From: Magnolia sinica
Taxonomy: Eukaryota; Streptophyta; Magnoliopsida; Magnoliales; Magnoliaceae
DNA length: 64,000 nt
Reading direction: 5' to 3'
Assembly (NCBI RefSeq): GCF_029962835.1
Contig: NC_080582.1
Coordinates: 25,676,032 to 25,740,031 of the forward strand
Under the pieces are notes generated by a model. The model ran no database searches, had not been told where the DNA came from, and was given only the letters and a program-made list of their open reading frames with translations. The position numbers and the translations under genes were made by a program. Each line of letters opens with the position of its first letter. Position 1 is the first letter of the stretch. Positions 22,707 through 35,118 of this stretch are shown piece by piece.

Positions 22707-22875
22707 GCTTCCGCTACGATCTAGTTTGAGGAGGACATGATCAAAAATTGACTCAACTTTAAATGTGGATTATAAACAAGTCAATTAAAGGAACAAATCA
22801 TGACTTGTAAAACATGTATATATGTAATAATCAAATTATTCGAATTGAAAAATAACATGTAAATCATGTGTACAT

Positions 22876-23500
22876 TTAATACTCATCGTCTTTATCACTA
22901 TCGCCTAGGACTATTTCTTCTTCACCATCACTATCGTTGATTAATATTTCCTCTTCATCGTTTGCAGCATCATCATCGATGAAACCACTATCATCTCTAA
23001 TAATGTCATGTATTATTGAGGCATCAACATGATCAGGTGGCACGTCATCTCTATCTAATTGCACCACATCAATATCAACATTTGGATCAGTCCCTCTATC
23101 CTTAGTTGGCATATCTTCTTGATATGCTTGTTTAACCCTAGACATTTCATTTCCCTTGTCCCCGCGATCTTTAACATCTGGTTTGGGAACATCAAATACG
23201 TTCTTTGGCTTTATTTTCTACACCACATGCTAAAGCTGCCTAACTTGGTGTCAGCGAGGTAAAATACTTGTTCAGCTTGGTTGGTGAAGATAAATGGGTC
23301 GTCCTTAAACCACTTCTGAGATAAATTTACGCTCGTAAAGTAGTCGTCAGTTTATATTCTCAACTTCTTATTTCCAATGTCCCACCAATCACATTTAAAT
23401 AAGTATACTCGCTTTCTCATATAATAACTTAGCTCAAAAATATCCATCAAAACACCATAAAAGTCAATTTATACCTCCTCATGCGTTCCCTTCACAACCA
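22876..23500 (-). pseudogene. CACTA transposase C-terminus: DUF4216 and acidic tail
   Basis: On the minus strand, DPFIFTNQAEQVFYLADTKLG at about 23305-23240 matches the ending typical of DUF4216, the domain after DUF4218 in plant CACTA (En/Spm) transposases. The open stretch 23145-22876 then reads a strongly acidic tail (DDAANDEEEILINDSDGEEE) ending EY and a stop, as many of these proteins do. Stops and frame changes occur between about 23500 and 23150. The N-terminal parts of the same protein are at 23930-26563. Confidence 0.8.
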
Positions 23501-23929
23501 CCTCACTATTTTGTGTGGTCCTACTTCTCACGCTCATCAGTATGGAATTGAATCCCGTTTACAATACAACCTATATATCTAGATACACATTTATCAGGGC
23601 CACACGCCAGTGAGTAGAGTGCATTAGACGCATCTGTAGAGTTGCTAGCGCGCAATGTCTTCATCTATTATCACATACAGAATGTAATTGTTTAGGAATT
23701 TTCTTAGGTTTAAATATTGTGCAATACAACAAAAATTCTAAGTGTGATGAGATACAAGGTAAAATCTTACACGTTTTGCGAACCATTCTGAAAACTGATG
23801 CATTCGATCATAATTTTAAGGTATTGGGACTTCATCTCCTCGATGTGTTTGCTACACATAATTGGCACGTCATCAGTAAGAAACATTAATATCATCGTAT
23901 GTAGAGATACAATTATCGAGGGATTTCAC

Positions 23930-26200
23930 TTACTCTAAGTACGACTTTATTTCTTCATAATTGTGCAATACATACGACCACGCCTTTGCTTGATCCCCAA
24001 GGTCCATATCCTGAAATGTTAGGGATCTTAAAGGATGGACATTATGTGCGAATACAGATATGAGTCCTTGTTCATGCTCTTGCCCTTTGTTGGCATTCCG
24101 ATCTTCTCGGTTGAATCTAGTCTCTATGCCACGAAGATACATAGAGCAAATTGTTAAGCACTCATTATCAATGTATGCTTCAGCAATAGATCCCTTTGGA
24201 AGTGCCTTATTCTTCATAAATCGTTTTAGTGTGTGAAGGTATCTATACACAAAATCATTATGTTATACGTATGAAAACATGGATATATGTGGTTAATGGA
24301 ATAAATAAAAAATTTAATAGGTTCTACCACCTTTCGATCGGATACATCCAACGATATTGTACTGAGCCTACAAGCTTCACCTCATGCGGAAAGTGAATCG
24401 CTAGGTGTACCATGACATCAAAAAATATAAGTGGAAACATTCTTTCAAGTTTGTAAAAGATTACAACAATGTCCCTCTCCAATCGTTTAATAACCTCTAT
24501 ATTCAACGATTTCAAACAAAAATCCTTAAAGAATATCCCCAACTCAATCAGCGTCGCTTTGATATTCTTACTCAAGAATCCACGAATCACAACCAGTAGT
24601 AGACGTTGTAGAAGGACGTGGCAATCATGACTTTTGATTCTCGTTACCGTACAGTCCGTAATGTTTACACGTCAAGATATATTTGATGCATACCTATCGG
24701 GAAACTTCACCGATCTCAACCATTCACATAAACACTTTTTCTCTAGTTTTATCATTGTATAACAGCTGCTGGTATAGTATATAAATTTTCATTTTGTTGC
24801 AAGTGCAACTCTTTCCTTAAACTTATTCATTGTAGATCCAATCGAGCATTGAAACTATCTTTTGTTTTCTTCTCTATGTTCATCAATGTTCTGAAGACAT
24901 TATCACATATATTCTTCTCAATATACATGACATCCAAGTTGTGTCACAATTTCAGATTACTCCAATAGGGCAACTAAAAAAATACAATATTGTACGTTTC
25001 CTCTTCTTTAAGTGCAATGCTTTACCAAATCTAACTTCTCCAATGTTACTTAGTTGTTGTATCACATCTTCTCCAGATAGCTCTTTCGGTGGTGGCCTAT
25101 GATCTTATTTACCATCAAAGATCATCGTCTTCCTACGCCAACTATGATCACTCGGAAGGAAGCAACGATGGCCTATATAACACGTTTTTTTACCATGCTT
25201 CAATGACAATGAACAAGTCTCAATACTACATGTAGGATAAGCCAACTTTCCCTTCGTGCTCCACCCAGACAAATTCCTATACGAGAGAAAGTCATTTATT
25301 GTCCATAAGACCGCTGCATGCAATTGAATGTTTGTCCTACAAATGTGTTATATGTCTGTACACCTTAACTCCACAACTTGTTTAACTCATCTACTAACTG
25401 TCTCAAATACACATCAATGTCATTCCCGGGTGACCTGGGTCTAGGAATAATTAATGATATCATGAAAAATGACTCCTTCATACACAACCAAGGAGGTAAA
25501 TTGTACGGCATAAGTACCACTGGCCACATACTGTACGAGCTACTCATATTACCAAATGGATTAAAACCATCACTTACAAGACCTAGTTGAACATTACGAA
25601 AATCTTCTGAAAACTAATCATATTGCTTGTTAAAATTTTACCAAGCTTCAGAGTCCACAGGGTACCTCAGTGTACTATCATCATGAATGCGTTTCTCCTT
25701 ATGCCACCTCATATCTTCAGGAGTCTTACGAGACGTAAACAATCTTTGCAACATAAGTTTCAATGGAAAGTACCTTAACACCTTTTGTGGAATTTTCTTA
25801 CGCTTGGCTTCGTCATACTTTCACCTAAACTCTCTACACTCTGGACACTCTTCAACATTTTCATGCTCTTTACAATACAATATACAATCATTTATACATG
25901 TATGTATGGGGATGTAACTAAGGCCCAAGTCTCGCATAAAGGATTTTACCTCATAATGAGATTTACGTAATGTCTCATCGTCCGGTAATGCTTCTTTCAA
26001 CAAGTCAAGCAACATGTCAAACGATTTGTTACTCCAACGATTTATTATCTTCAAATGAAGTAACCTTGTAAGAAAATTCAACTTGGAGAAGTTCTCACAC
26101 CCTAGATAAAGTAGACATTATGCAACCCTAAACAACCTACTAAACTTTTCTGATTCGACACCGATAGGAGGAATATCTTGGCTACTACTTGTTGCTGCAA
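23930..26200 (-). pseudogene. CACTA transposase core: TNP2 and DUF4218
   Basis: Reading the minus strand downward, the classic En/Spm-type series is visible. It has FMRDLGLSYIPIHTCINDC with HENVEECPEC (about 26000-25830), RYFPLKLMLQRLFTSRKTPEDMRWHKE (about 25775-25695), GFNPFGNMSSSYSMWPVVLMPYNLPPW (about 25570-25490), SPGNDIDVYLRQLVDEL, and NLSGWSTKGKLAYPTC. NLDVMYIEKNICDNV follows (about 24945-24900). DUF4218 then follows, with SVKFPDRYASNIS, KSHDCHVLLQRLL, FDVMVHLAIHFPHEVKLVGSVQYRWMYPIERW (to 24324) and GSIAEAYIDNECLTICSMYLRGIETRFNR. The protein would cut and move CACTA elements. Many stops and several frameshifts make it non-functional. Confidence 0.92.
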
Positions 26201-26329
26201 AATCAGTATCTACAATTGTTCTCCTGAATACATCCCCTATGATATCTTGCATTTCGTCAACATCTTCATCCTCGTCATCTGGCACAATTGGGTCAGCAAG
26301 GACTTCAGTGGCCTCAACTCTTTAGTGGA

Positions 26330-26563
26330 TATCTTCACCATAATAGATCCACCAAGTGTGTAACCCTGGTCAATCCCAACTATAAACAAATCGTCCTCTA
26401 CTTTGTCTAAAGTCTTATGAACCATATTCTTGCATTTTCAACATGGACAACTTATCTTATTGCTTGAATTTGTCCTATTTCGCGTAAATTTCATGAACTC
26501 TTGAACCCCTTGTTTATGCTATGGGCCAAACCTGTTCTTAGCTCACATCCAACTCTTATCCAT
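26330..26563 (-). pseudogene. CACTA transposase N-terminus (transposase-associated domain)
   Basis: The minus strand from the ATG at 26563 reads MDKSWM, a stop, then GVQEFMKFTRNRTNSSNKISCPC, a stop, KCKNMVHKTLDKVEDDLFIVGIDQGYT. This is the transposase-associated domain that opens plant CACTA transposases, with its Cys-rich segment. After a frame change, WWIYYGEDIH and an acidic stretch lead into the TNP2 domain. Two stops in the first 40 codons show decay. The upstream side runs directly into TTTAGG-type repeats. Confidence 0.86.
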
Positions 26564-26589
26564 CTCTACAATGAAAAGATTAGAGTCAG

Positions 26590-27139
26590 TATACGAAAAT
26601 AGGTTTAAGATTAGGTTAGGTTATAGGTTTAGATTTAGGGATTCGAGAATAGGTTTAGGTTTAGGTTATAAGTTTATGTTTAGGTTATAGGTTGTAGGTT
26701 TAGGTTTAGGTTAAGGTTATAGGTTATAGGTTTAGGTTTTAGGTTTAGGTTTAGGTTAAGGTTATAGGTTTAGGTTTAGGTTTAAGTTTAGGTTATAAGT
26801 TTATGTTTAGGTTATAGGTTATAGGTTTAGGTTTAGGTTAAGGTTATAGGTTTTAGGTTTAGGTTTTAGGTTTAGGTTTAGGTTAAGGTTATAGGTTTAG
26901 GTTTAGGTTAAGGTTATAGGTTATAGGTTTAGGTTTAGGTTAGGTTATAGGTTATAGGTTTAGGTAATAGGTTTAGGTTTAGGTTATAGGTTTAGGTTTA
27001 GGTTAATGTTATACGTTATAGGTTTAAGTTTAGGTTTAGGTTATAAGTTATGGGTTATAGGTTTAGGTTATAGGTTATAGGTTTTAGGTTATAGGTTTAG
27101 GTTATAGGTTTAGGTTTAGGTTTAAGTTAAGGTTATAGG
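26590..27139. repeat. TTTAGG-type repeat array, left block
   Basis: The plus strand is almost only AGGTTTAGGTTATAGG variants, with hardly any C. The repeat unit is telomere-like but six-base (TTTAGG), with ATAGG and AAGG variants, rather than the seven-base plant telomere TTTAGGG. The block begins right behind the transposase start and is cut by the CACTA end at 27140. It resumes at 40432. Confidence 0.9.
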
Positions 27140-27170
27140 CACTACCAAAAGAAGGGGCAAAGGCTACGGA
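27140..27170 (+). repeat. Left terminal inverted repeat of the CACTA-like element
   Basis: CACTACCAAAAGAAGGGGC followed by AAAGGCTACGGA. It pairs with 40401-40431 in inverted orientation with about 24 of 31 positions equal. Confidence 0.75.
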
Positions 27171-27605
27171 TAAAATCCGTAGCCATAGACCTATGGCTAA
27201 GGATTTAGTCCGTAGCTAGTCCGTAACACGACCGTCGTCGTAGGTGCCATAACGATAGGTCTGGAACCTATGGCTACGGATTTAATCCGTAGCTATAGGT
27301 TCAATAGCTACAGATATAATCCGTAGCAATTATATCTGTAGCAAAAGCTTAAAACAGCTACAGATATTATTTGTAGCTGAAAGTCCGTAGCAATAGGCCA
27401 AAATTTAAAAGGCTACACCTGTTTGATTAGTGGCTACGAATTTAATCTGTAGCTATATGTTAAATAGCTACAGATATATTCCATAGCAATTATATCTGTA
27501 GCAAAAACTTCAAATAGCTACGGATATTATTTGTAGCTGAAAGTCCGTAGCAATATACCAAAATTAAAAAGGCTACACCTGTCTGACTAGTGGCTACGGT
27601 CAATA
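27155..27605. repeat. Subterminal palindromes GCTACGGAT...ATCCGTAGC
   Basis: About 20 copies in both directions of TAGCTACGGAT, ATCCGTAGC and TATCTGTAGC variants, including CTACGGATAAAATCCGTAG near 27165. Such arrays near CACTA ends are binding sites for the element's own DNA-binding protein in the known En/Spm system. A 170-base unit is partly repeated (about 27285-27430 and 27450-27600). Confidence 0.8.
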
Positions 27606-27639
27606 CGTAGCTATTTTGTACATTAAAAAATTAAATCAT

Positions 27640-27835
27640 TTGTTCATTCAATTACCACCTGTTCATTTAATTACCACCTGTACAATCATTCATTCATTCA
27701 ATTACAATCCTTCATTCATTCGATTACATCATTCATTCATTCAATTACAATCCTTCATTCATTCAATTACAATTACAATCCTTCATTCAATTAATTACAA
27801 TTACAATCAATTACAGTTACAATTACAATAATGCT
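27640..27835. repeat. TTCATTCATTCAATTACAATCC microsatellite-like stretch
   Basis: Repeats of TTCATTCATTCAATTACAA and ATTACAATTACAATC make up this stretch. No gene is visible between here and the array at 28085. Confidence 0.8.
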
Positions 27836-28084
27836 GAAAATACAAATCTTTGACTTCATTAGAGAAATGTGTTCGACTTCACCTTGAAGTTTCAACAGCT
27901 TCGTATATTCCATCATCCTACAAACAGTCATGTCATTCATAAATTAGAATGCCCATTGGAGAAAAGAAAGACAGTGAAAGAAGTGCATCACATATAACCA
28001 CTTTTTTTTTCTTAATGAATTAAAAAAAAAAAAAAACTCAAAGAGGAATGAAATTGACACAAAAGAAATGGTCTCACCATATGA

Positions 28085-31000
28085 TTATAAGTTTAGGTTT
28101 TGGTTTAGGTTTAGGTTATAGGTTTATGTTAAGGTTAGGCTATAGGTTATAATTAAGTTTAGGTTATAGGTTAAGGTTTAGGTTATAGGTTTTGGTTTAG
28201 GTTTAGGTTAAGGTTTAGGTTATAGGTTATAGCTTTTGGGAACTTGATTATAGGTGAAGGTTTAGGTTTAAGTTTAGGAAATCGGGTTCGGGTTCGGGTT
28301 CGGGATCGGGTTTAGGTTTGGGTTTTCAAGTTTAGGTTTAGGTTAGGGAGTTGAGATTAGGATTAGGTGTAGGTTTGAGTTTAAGGATTTGAGAATACAT
28401 TTAGATTTTAAAGTTTAGGTTTAAGTTAAAGGTTTAAGGAAAGGTTATTAGTTTAGGTTAGGTTTAGGTTTAGGTTTAGGTTTAGGTTTAGGTTATAGGT
28501 TATAGCTTTAGGGAATTGAGAATGGGTTATGGTTTAGGGAAAGGTTAGGTTTAGGTAATAGGTTTTGGGATTTGAGAATAGTTTTAGGTTATAAGTATAG
28601 ATTTAGGTTATGTTATAGGTTAAGGTTTAGGGATTTGAGTTTAGGCTATATGTTTAGGTTTAGGTCTAGGTCTAGGTTTAGGTTTAGGGAATTGAGTTTA
28701 GGTTATAGGTTTAGGGAAAGGTTAGGTTTAGGTTATAGGTTTTGGGATTTGAGAATAGTTTTAGGTTATAAGTATAGGTTTAGGTTAGGTTATAAGTTAA
28801 GGTTTAGGGATTTGAGTTTAGGTTATAGGATTAGTTTAGGCTTAGGTTTTGGGATTTGAGTTTAGGTTATAGGTTTAGGTTTAGGTTTTTCGGCTTAGGT
28901 TTAGGTTTAGGTTTGGGTTTTGGGATTTGAGAATGGGTTCGGGTTTAGGTTATAGGTTTTGGTTTCGGTTTAGGTTATAGGTTTTGAGATTTGATAATGG
29001 GTTCGGATTTAGGTTATAGGTTATAGGTTTTGGTTTTAGTTTAGGTTAATAGGTTTTGATTTAGGTTAAGGTTTATGTTTAGGTTATAGGTTTTTTGGAT
29101 TTGAGAATGGGTTCGGGTTTAGGCTATAGGTTTTGGTTTTGGTTTTGATTATATGTTTTGATTTAGGTTATAGGTTATAGGTTTAGGTTTTAGGTTTTGG
29201 TTTTAGTTTTGATTTAGGTTCTAGGATATAGGTTTAGGTAAAGGTTTAGGGAAAGGTAATAGGTTTTGATTTAGGTTATAGGTTATAGGTTTAGGTTTTA
29301 GGTTTAGATTTAGGTTTAGGTTTAGGTTATAGGTTATAGCTTTAGGGAATTGAGAATGGGTTATGGTTTAGGTTTAGGAAATTGGGTTCAGGTTCGGGAT
29401 TGGGTTTAAGTTTGAGTTTTCAAGTTTAGGTTTAGGTTTAGGTTAGGGAGTTGAGATTAGGATTAGGTGTAGGTTTAGGTTTAGGGAATTGAGTTTAGGT
29501 TATAGGTTTAGGGAGAGGTTAGGTTTAGGTTATAGGTTTTGGGATTTGGGAATAGTTTTAGGTTATAAGTATAGGTTTAGGTTAGGTTATAGGTTAAGGT
29601 TTAGGGATTTGAGTTTAAGTTATAGGATTAGGTTACGGTTTAGGTTTAGGTTATAGGTTTTGGGATTTGAGAATGGGTTCGGGTTTAGGTTATAGGTTTT
29701 GGTTTTGGTTTTGATTATAGGTTTTGGTTTAGGTTATAGGTTTTTGAATTTGAGAATGGGTTTGAGTTTAGGTTATAGGTTTTGGTTTTGGTTTAGGTTA
29801 TAGGTTTTGATTTAGGTTATAGGTTATAGGTTTATGTTAAGGTTTAGGTTTAGGTTAAAGGTTTTGGAATTTGAGAATGAGTTCAAGTTTAGATTATAGG
29901 TTTTGGTTTTGGTTTAGGTTATAGGTTTTGGGAGAGGTTAGGTTTATGTTATAGGTTTTGGGATTTGGGAATAGTTTTAGGTTATAAGTATAGGTTTAGG
30001 TTAGGTTATAGGTTAAGGTTTAGGGATTTGAGTTTAGGCTGTAGGTTTAGGTTTAGGTCTAGGTTTAGGTTATAGGTTTTGTGATTTGAGAATAGGTTCG
30101 GGTTTAGGTTATAGGTTTTGGTTTTGGTTTTTGTTATAGGTTTTGGTTTAGGTTATAGGTTTTTGAATTTGAGAATGGGTTCGAGTTTAGGTTATAGGTT
30201 TTGGTTTTGGTTTAGGTTATAGGTTTTGATTTAGGTATAGGTTATAGGTTTATGTTAAGGTTTAGGTTTAGGTTAAAGGTTTTGGGATTTGAGAATGAGT
30301 TCAAGTTTAGGTTATAGGTTTTGGTTTAGGTTATAGGTTTTGGGATTTGAGAATGGGTTCGGGCTTAGGTTATAGGTTTTGGTTTTGGTTTAGGTTATAG
30401 GTTTTGATTTAGGATATAAGCTATAGGTTTAGGTTAAGGTTTAGGTTTAGGTTATAGGTTTTGGGATTTGAGAATGGGTTCGGGTTTAGGTTATAGGTTT
30501 TGGTTTTGGTTTAGGTTATAGGTTTTGGAATTTGAGAATGGGCTCGGGTTTAGGTTATAAGTTTTGATTTTGGTTTAAGTTTAGGTTATATGTTTTTGGA
30601 TTTGAGGATGGGTTATGGTTTAGGTTTAGGAAATCAGGTTCAGGTTCGAGATTGGGTTTAAGTTTGGGTTTTCAAGTTTAGGTTTAGGTTTAGGTTAGGG
30701 AGTTGAGATTAGGATTATGTGTAGGTTTTGCTTTAGGGAATTGAGTTTAGGTTATAGGTTTAAGTAATAGGTTTTGGAATTTGGGAATAGTTTTAGGTTA
30801 TAAGTATAGGTTTAGGTTAGGTTATAGGTTAAGGTTTAGGGATTTGAGTTTAGGTTTAGGTTTAGGTTTAGATCTAGGTTTAGGTTTAGGGAATTGAGTT
30901 TAGGTTATAGGTTTAGGGAAATGTTAGGTTTAGGTTATAGATTTTGGGATTTGAGAATAGTTTTAGGTTACAAGTATAGGTTTAGGTTAGGTTATAAGTT

Positions 31001-34000
31001 AAGGTTTAAGGATTTGAGTTTAGGTTATAGGATTAGGTTTAGGTTTAGGTTTAGGGATTTGAGTTTAAGTTATAGGTTTAGGTTTAGGTTTTATGTTTAG
31101 GTTTGGGTTTTGGGATTTGAAAATGGGTTCGGGTTTAGGTTATAGGTTTTGGTTTTGGTTTAGGTTATAGGTTTTTTAGATTTGAGAATGGGTTCGGGTT
31201 TAGGTTATAGGTTTTGGTTTTGGTTTTGGTTATAGGTTTTGGTTTTAGTTTTGATTATATATTTTGATTTAGGTTATAGGTTATAAGTTTAGGTTTTAGG
31301 TTTTGGTTGTGGTTTTGATTTAGGTTATAAGTTATAGGTTTAGGTTAAGGTTTTAGGGAAAGGTAATAGGTTTTGATTTAGGTTATAGGTTATAGGTTTA
31401 GGTTTTAGGTTTAGGTTTATGCTTTGATTTATGTTATAGGTTATAGGTTTAGGTTTAGGTTTAGGTTTAGGTTATAAGTTTTGGGATTTGAGAATGGGTT
31501 CGGGTTTAGGTTATAGGTTTTGGTTTTGGTTATATGTTTAGGTTTAGGTTATAGGTTTTGGGATTTGAGAATGGGTTCGGGCTTAGGTTATAGGTTTTGG
31601 TTTTGGTTTAGGTTATAGGTTTTGGGATTTGAGAATGGGTTCGGGTTTAGGTTATAAGTTTTGGTTTTGGTTTACGTTAAGGTTATAGGTTTTTGGATTT
31701 GAGAATGGGTTATGGTTTAGGTTTAGGAAATCGGGTTCAGGTTCAGGATTAGGTTTAAGTTTGGGTTTTCAAGTTTAGGTTTAGGTTTAGGTTAGGGAGT
31801 TAAGATTAGGATTAGGTGTAGGTTTAGGTTTAGGGAATTGAGTTTAGGTTATAGGTTTAGGGAAAGGTTAGGTTTAGGTAATAGGTTTTGGGATTTGGGA
31901 ATAGTTTTAGGTTATAAGTATAGGTTTAGGTTAGGTTATAGGTTAAGGTTTAGGTATTTGAGTTTAGGCTATAGGTTTAGGTTTAGGTCTAGGTTGAGGT
32001 TTAGGGAATTGAGTTTAGGCTATAGGTTTAGGTTTAGGTCTAGGTTGAGGTTTAGGGAATTGAGTTTAGGTTTAGGTTTGGGTCTTGGGATTTGAGAATG
32101 GGTTCGGGTTTAGGTTATAGGTTTTGGTTTTGGTTTAGGTTATAGGTTTTGGGATTTGATAATGGGTTCAGGTTTAGGTTATAGGTTTTGGTTCTGGTTT
32201 AGGTTATAGGTTTTGGTTTAGGTTATAGGTTATAGGTTTAGGTTAAGGTTTAGGTTTAGGTTATAGGTTTTTAGATTTGAGAATGGGTTCGGGTTTAGGC
32301 TATAGGTTTTGGCTTTGGTTTAGGTTATAGGTTTAGGTTTAGGTTTAGGTTATAGGATTTGAGAATGGGTTCGGGTTTAGGATATAGGTTTTGGTTTTGG
32401 TTTAGGTTATATGTTTTGATTTAGGTTATAGGTTATAGGTTTAGGTTTTAGGTTTTGGTTTTGGTTTTGATTTAGGTTATAGTTTATAGGTTTAGGTTAA
32501 GGTTTAGGGAAACGTAATAGGTTTTGATTTAGGTTATAGGTTATAGGTTTAGGTTTTAGGTTTAGGTTTTGGTTTTGATTTAGGTTATAGGTTATGGGTT
32601 TAGGTTAAGGTTTAGGTTTAGGTTTAGGTTTAGGTAATAGGTTTTGGGATTTGAGAATGGGTTCGGGTTTAGGTTATAGGTTTTGCTTATAGGTTAAGGT
32701 TTAGGTTTAGGTTTAGGTTATAGGTTTAGGGATTTGAGAATGGGTTGGGGTTTAGGTTATATGTTTTGGTTATAGGTTATAGGTTTATGTTAAGGTTTAG
32801 GTTATAGGTTTTTGGATTTGAGAATGGGTTATGGTTTAAGTTTAGGAAATTGGGTTCAGGTTTGGGATTGGGTTTAAGTTTGGGTTTTCAAGTTTAGGTT
32901 TAGGTTTAGGTTAGGGAGTTAAGATTAGGATTAGATGTAGGTTTAGGTTTAGGGAATTGAGTTTAGGTTATAGGTTTAGGGAAAGGTTAGGTTTAGGGAA
33001 TAGTTTTAGGTTATAAGTATAGGTTTAGGTTAGGTTATAGGTTAAGGTTTAGGGATTTGAGTTTAGGCTATAGGTTTAGGTTTAGGTCTAGGTTGAGGTT
33101 TAGGTTATAGGTTAAGGTTTTAGGTCATAGGTTTTGGTTTAGGTTAAGGTTTAGGTTTAGGTTATAAGATATAGGTTTAGGGAATTGAGAATAGGTTAAG
33201 GTTTAGGTTTAGGAAATCGGGTTCGGGTTCGGGATCGGGTTTATGTTTGGGTTTTCAAGTTTAGGTATAGGTTTAGGTTAGGGAGTTAAGATTAGGATTA
33301 GGTGTAGGTTTAGGTTTAGGGATTTGAGAATACATTTAAGTTATAGGTTTAGGTTTCGGTTTTAGGTTTTAGGTTAAGGTTATATGTTTAGGTTAAGGTT
33401 TAGGTTTAAGTTAAGGTTGAGGTTTAGGTTATAGGTTAAGGTTTTAGGTCATAGGTTTTGGTTTAGGTTAAGGTTATAGGTATAGGTTAAGGTTTAGCTA
33501 TAGGTTTAGGTTTAGGTTATAAGATATAAGTTTAGAGAATTGAGAATATGTTAAGGTTTAGGTTTAGGAAATCGGGTTTGGGTTCGGGATCGGGTTTATG
33601 TTTGGGTTTTCAAGTTTAGGTATAGGTTTAGGTTAGGGAGTTAAGATTAGGATTAGGTGTAGGTTTAGGTTTAAGGATTTGAGAATACATTTAGGTTATA
33701 GGTTTAGGTTTATGTTTTAGGTTTTAGGTTAAGGTTATATGTTTAGGTTGAGGTTTAGGTTTAAGTTAAGGTTGAGGTTTAGGTTATAGGTTAAAGTTTT
33801 AGGTCATAGGTTTTGGTTTAGGTTTAAGGTTATAGGTATAGGTTAAGGTTTAGGTTATAAGTTATAGGTTTAGGGAATTGAGAATAGGTTAAGGTTTAGG
33901 TTTAGGAAATCGGGTTTGGGTTCGGGATCGGGTTTATGTTTTGGTTTTCAAGTTTAGGTATAGGTTTAGGTTAGGGAGTTAAGATTAGGATTAGGTGTAG

Positions 34001-34520
34001 GTTTAGGTTTAGGGATTTGAGAATACATTTAGGTTTTAGGTTTAGGTTTAGGTTTTAGGTTTTAGGTTTTAGGTTAAGGTTTTAGGTTAAGGTTATATGT
34101 TTCGGTATAGGTTTAGGTTGAAGTTAAGGTTGAGATTTAGGTTATAGGTTAAGGTTTTAGGTCATAGGTTTTGGTTTAGGTTAAGGTTATAGGTTAAGGT
34201 TAAGGTTTAGGCTTAGGTTTAGGTTTAGGTTATAAGATATAGGTTTAGGGAATTGAGAATAGGTTAAGGTTTAGGTTTAACCCGATCGGGTTCGGGTTCG
34301 GGATCGGGTTTATTTTTGGGTTTTCAAGTTTAGGTACAGGTTTAGGTTAGGGAGTTAAGATTAGGATTAGGTGTAGGTTTAGATTTAGGGATTTGAGAAT
34401 ACATTTAGGTTTTGGGTTTAGTTTTAGGTTTTAAGTTAAGGTTTAGGTTTAGGTTAAGGTTGAGGTTTAGGTTATAGGTTAAGGTTTTAGGTCATAGGTT
34501 TTGATTTAGGTTAAGGGTAT
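28085..34520. repeat. 6.4-kb TTTAGG-type array with higher-order periodicity
   Basis: The whole stretch is made of AGGTTTAGG, GGTTATAGGTTTTGG and GGGATTTGAGAATGGGTTCGGG units, with G and T on the plus strand and almost no C. An anchor, GGTTAGGGAGTTGAGATTAG, or its TTAAGATTAG variant, occurs at 28341, 29441, 30693, 31790, 32909, 33276, 33631, 33969 and 34345. The spacings are about 1100, 1252, 1097 and 1119 bases in the first part and 340-380 in the last. Each anchor follows a TCGGGTTCGGGATCGGG-type block. So the array has a long higher-order unit and a shorter derivative. Confidence 0.92.
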
Positions 34521-34880
34521 GGTCCCTACAAATACAGATATAAACACGGCCATCCGACGCAAATGCCAGGCCCTTCCAATGCTGTCCATAAAAAATGGAC
34601 AGCTTCATCATGGTCATAATAGCGGTTCCCTCTTTCCAGGGAACCCCGCTCTTCCGAATAGCTCCGACGCACATTTGGGTCTGCTCCATTAATTTCGAGC
34701 AAATACATAAACACGGCTTGTCCAAATGGTCAGGCCCCTCCAATGTTGTCCATAGAAAATGGACAGCTTCATCATGGTCATAATAGTGGTTCCCACCTTC
34801 CAGGGACCCCCGCTCATCCGGATAATTCTGACGCACATCCAGGTCTGCTCCATTAATTTCGAGCAAATTTAATGGAGCAA
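34521..34880. repeat. Two copies of a 164-base repeat
   Basis: The unit holds GTCCATARAAAATGGACAGC (a hairpin), CATCATGGTCATAATAG, CCTTCCAGGGA and CTGCTCCATTAATTTCGAGC. The last piece starts at 34681 and 34845, a period of 164. A sister array with a period of 169 is at 40902-41262, outside this CACTA-like element. Confidence 0.85.
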
Positions 34881-35118
34881 ATACATAACCACTTGGCCCC
34901 AAATACTTACTTTATAAAAGAAAATTTTCCATGTTTTCTCAAATTTTCCATTTCAATTTTTTTTTGCCCAAATCCATGTTAATGCATGAGAATCATGCAT
35001 AAACATAGATTTTAAGCAAAATACATGAGGAAAATTACAACATAAATATCATGCACACGATATCACATAATGTATTGTTTGATGAACTACACATGTGCAT
35101 TCTTGACAAGAGACGTAC

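Noticed and set aside
26590-27139. True telomere or telomere-derived end
   Set aside because: The unit is mainly TTTAGG with many variants, not TTTAGGG, and it lies between CACTA sequences. It is better described as a satellite-like repeat within elements.
28572-32095. ORFs reading LGYRFRF and LGLGLG repeats
   Set aside because: They are translations of the TTTAGG-type array. A six-base repeat gives two-residue repeats and lacks stops in some frames.
34492-34902. 136-codon minus-strand ORF with repeated GGNHYYDHDEAVHFLW-like lines
   Set aside because: It is the 164-base tandem repeat read through; the period is not a multiple of three, so the frame changes between copies. Not a gene.
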